IMG/VR virus record: IMGVR_UViG_3300045999_007492
Coordinates: 1-20,841 of that record
Length of the DNA stretch: 20,841 nucleotides
Source of the DNA: a virus
Direction: 5' to 3' (one strand)
Every line of letters begins with the position of its first letter. Position 1 is the stretch's first letter. Position numbers and translations under genes: made by a program. The notes under the pieces are model-generated. The model ran no database searches and was not told the origin of the DNA. It saw nothing but the letters and a program-made list of their open reading frames with translations. Below, in pieces: positions 20,816-20,841 of this stretch.

Positions 20816-20841
20816 ATGGCGCTATCTGCCGATTCAAATAC
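20816..20841 (+). CDS. Start of a further gene, cut by the window edge
   Basis: ATG 20816 lies four bases after the previous stop, and the nine visible codons read MALSADSNT. The upstream ribosome site is weak (CACGGGG at 20803-20809). Too short to identify; it continues the tail operon. Confidence 0.5.

Noticed and set aside
1-20841. Search by eye for tRNA genes, CRISPR arrays, insertion sequences and attachment sites.
   Set aside because: No cloverleaf, spaced repeat array, transposase or long terminal inverted repeat was seen. Short att-like repeats cannot be excluded without a flanking host sequence.

Overview
The window is a contiguous piece of a tailed double-stranded DNA phage or prophage (Caudoviricetes). 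It carries most of the virion morphogenesis module, and the gene order fits a siphovirus. A large terminase and portal are followed by a minor head protein, a morphogenesis protein, scaffold, a decoration-like protein, major capsid protein, neck proteins, a tail tube protein, a frameshifting tail assembly chaperone pair, a 1187-residue tape measure, a post-tape-measure tail protein and a beta-helix receptor-binding or spike protein. No tail sheath gene is seen, so the tail is probably long and non-contractile. Genes are tightly packed (ATGA and TAATG overlaps), nearly all on the + strand, mostly with strong Shine-Dalgarno sites. The host cannot be named from the sequence. Promoters look like the ordinary bacterial sigma-70 type, and nothing shows whether the element is integrated.

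Left part (1-3380): a small frame-broken ORF, a phage-type flavin-dependent thymidylate synthase (ThyX) whose motifs are in circularly permuted order, an unknown 131-residue protein, a 241-residue protein that reads as two GroES-like domains in tandem, a 31-residue single-span membrane miniprotein, an unknown 279-residue protein, and the only convincing reverse-strand gene (2989-3339). That reverse gene and the terminase operon are separated by a 40-bp divergent promoter built on a 7-bp inverted repeat.

Middle part (3380-14068): terminase small-subunit candidate, terminase large subunit, portal, minor head protein and morphogenesis protein. A clear promoter at 8371-8399 then drives scaffold, an unknown protein, decoration protein, major capsid protein, neck proteins and tail tube. 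Stable hairpins lie just upstream of several of these genes, which suggests that mRNA processing or stability sets the stoichiometry of the capsid proteins. Two neighbouring virion proteins each carry a complete EF-hand-type calcium-binding loop.

Right part (14069-20841): a near-consensus promoter at 14072-14100 runs directly into an intrinsic terminator hairpin at 14101-14135. The predicted start site falls inside the hairpin, so upstream transcripts should terminate while new ones escape. The tail chaperone gene that follows ends in a textbook A AAA AAC slippery site with a stem starting 5 nt downstream. It continues in the -1 frame for 127 codons, through a stretch that has no start codon of its own and is easily missed by ORF calling. 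The tape measure, distal tail and beta-helix genes follow with overlapping or closely spaced starts, and a last gene is cut by the window edge.
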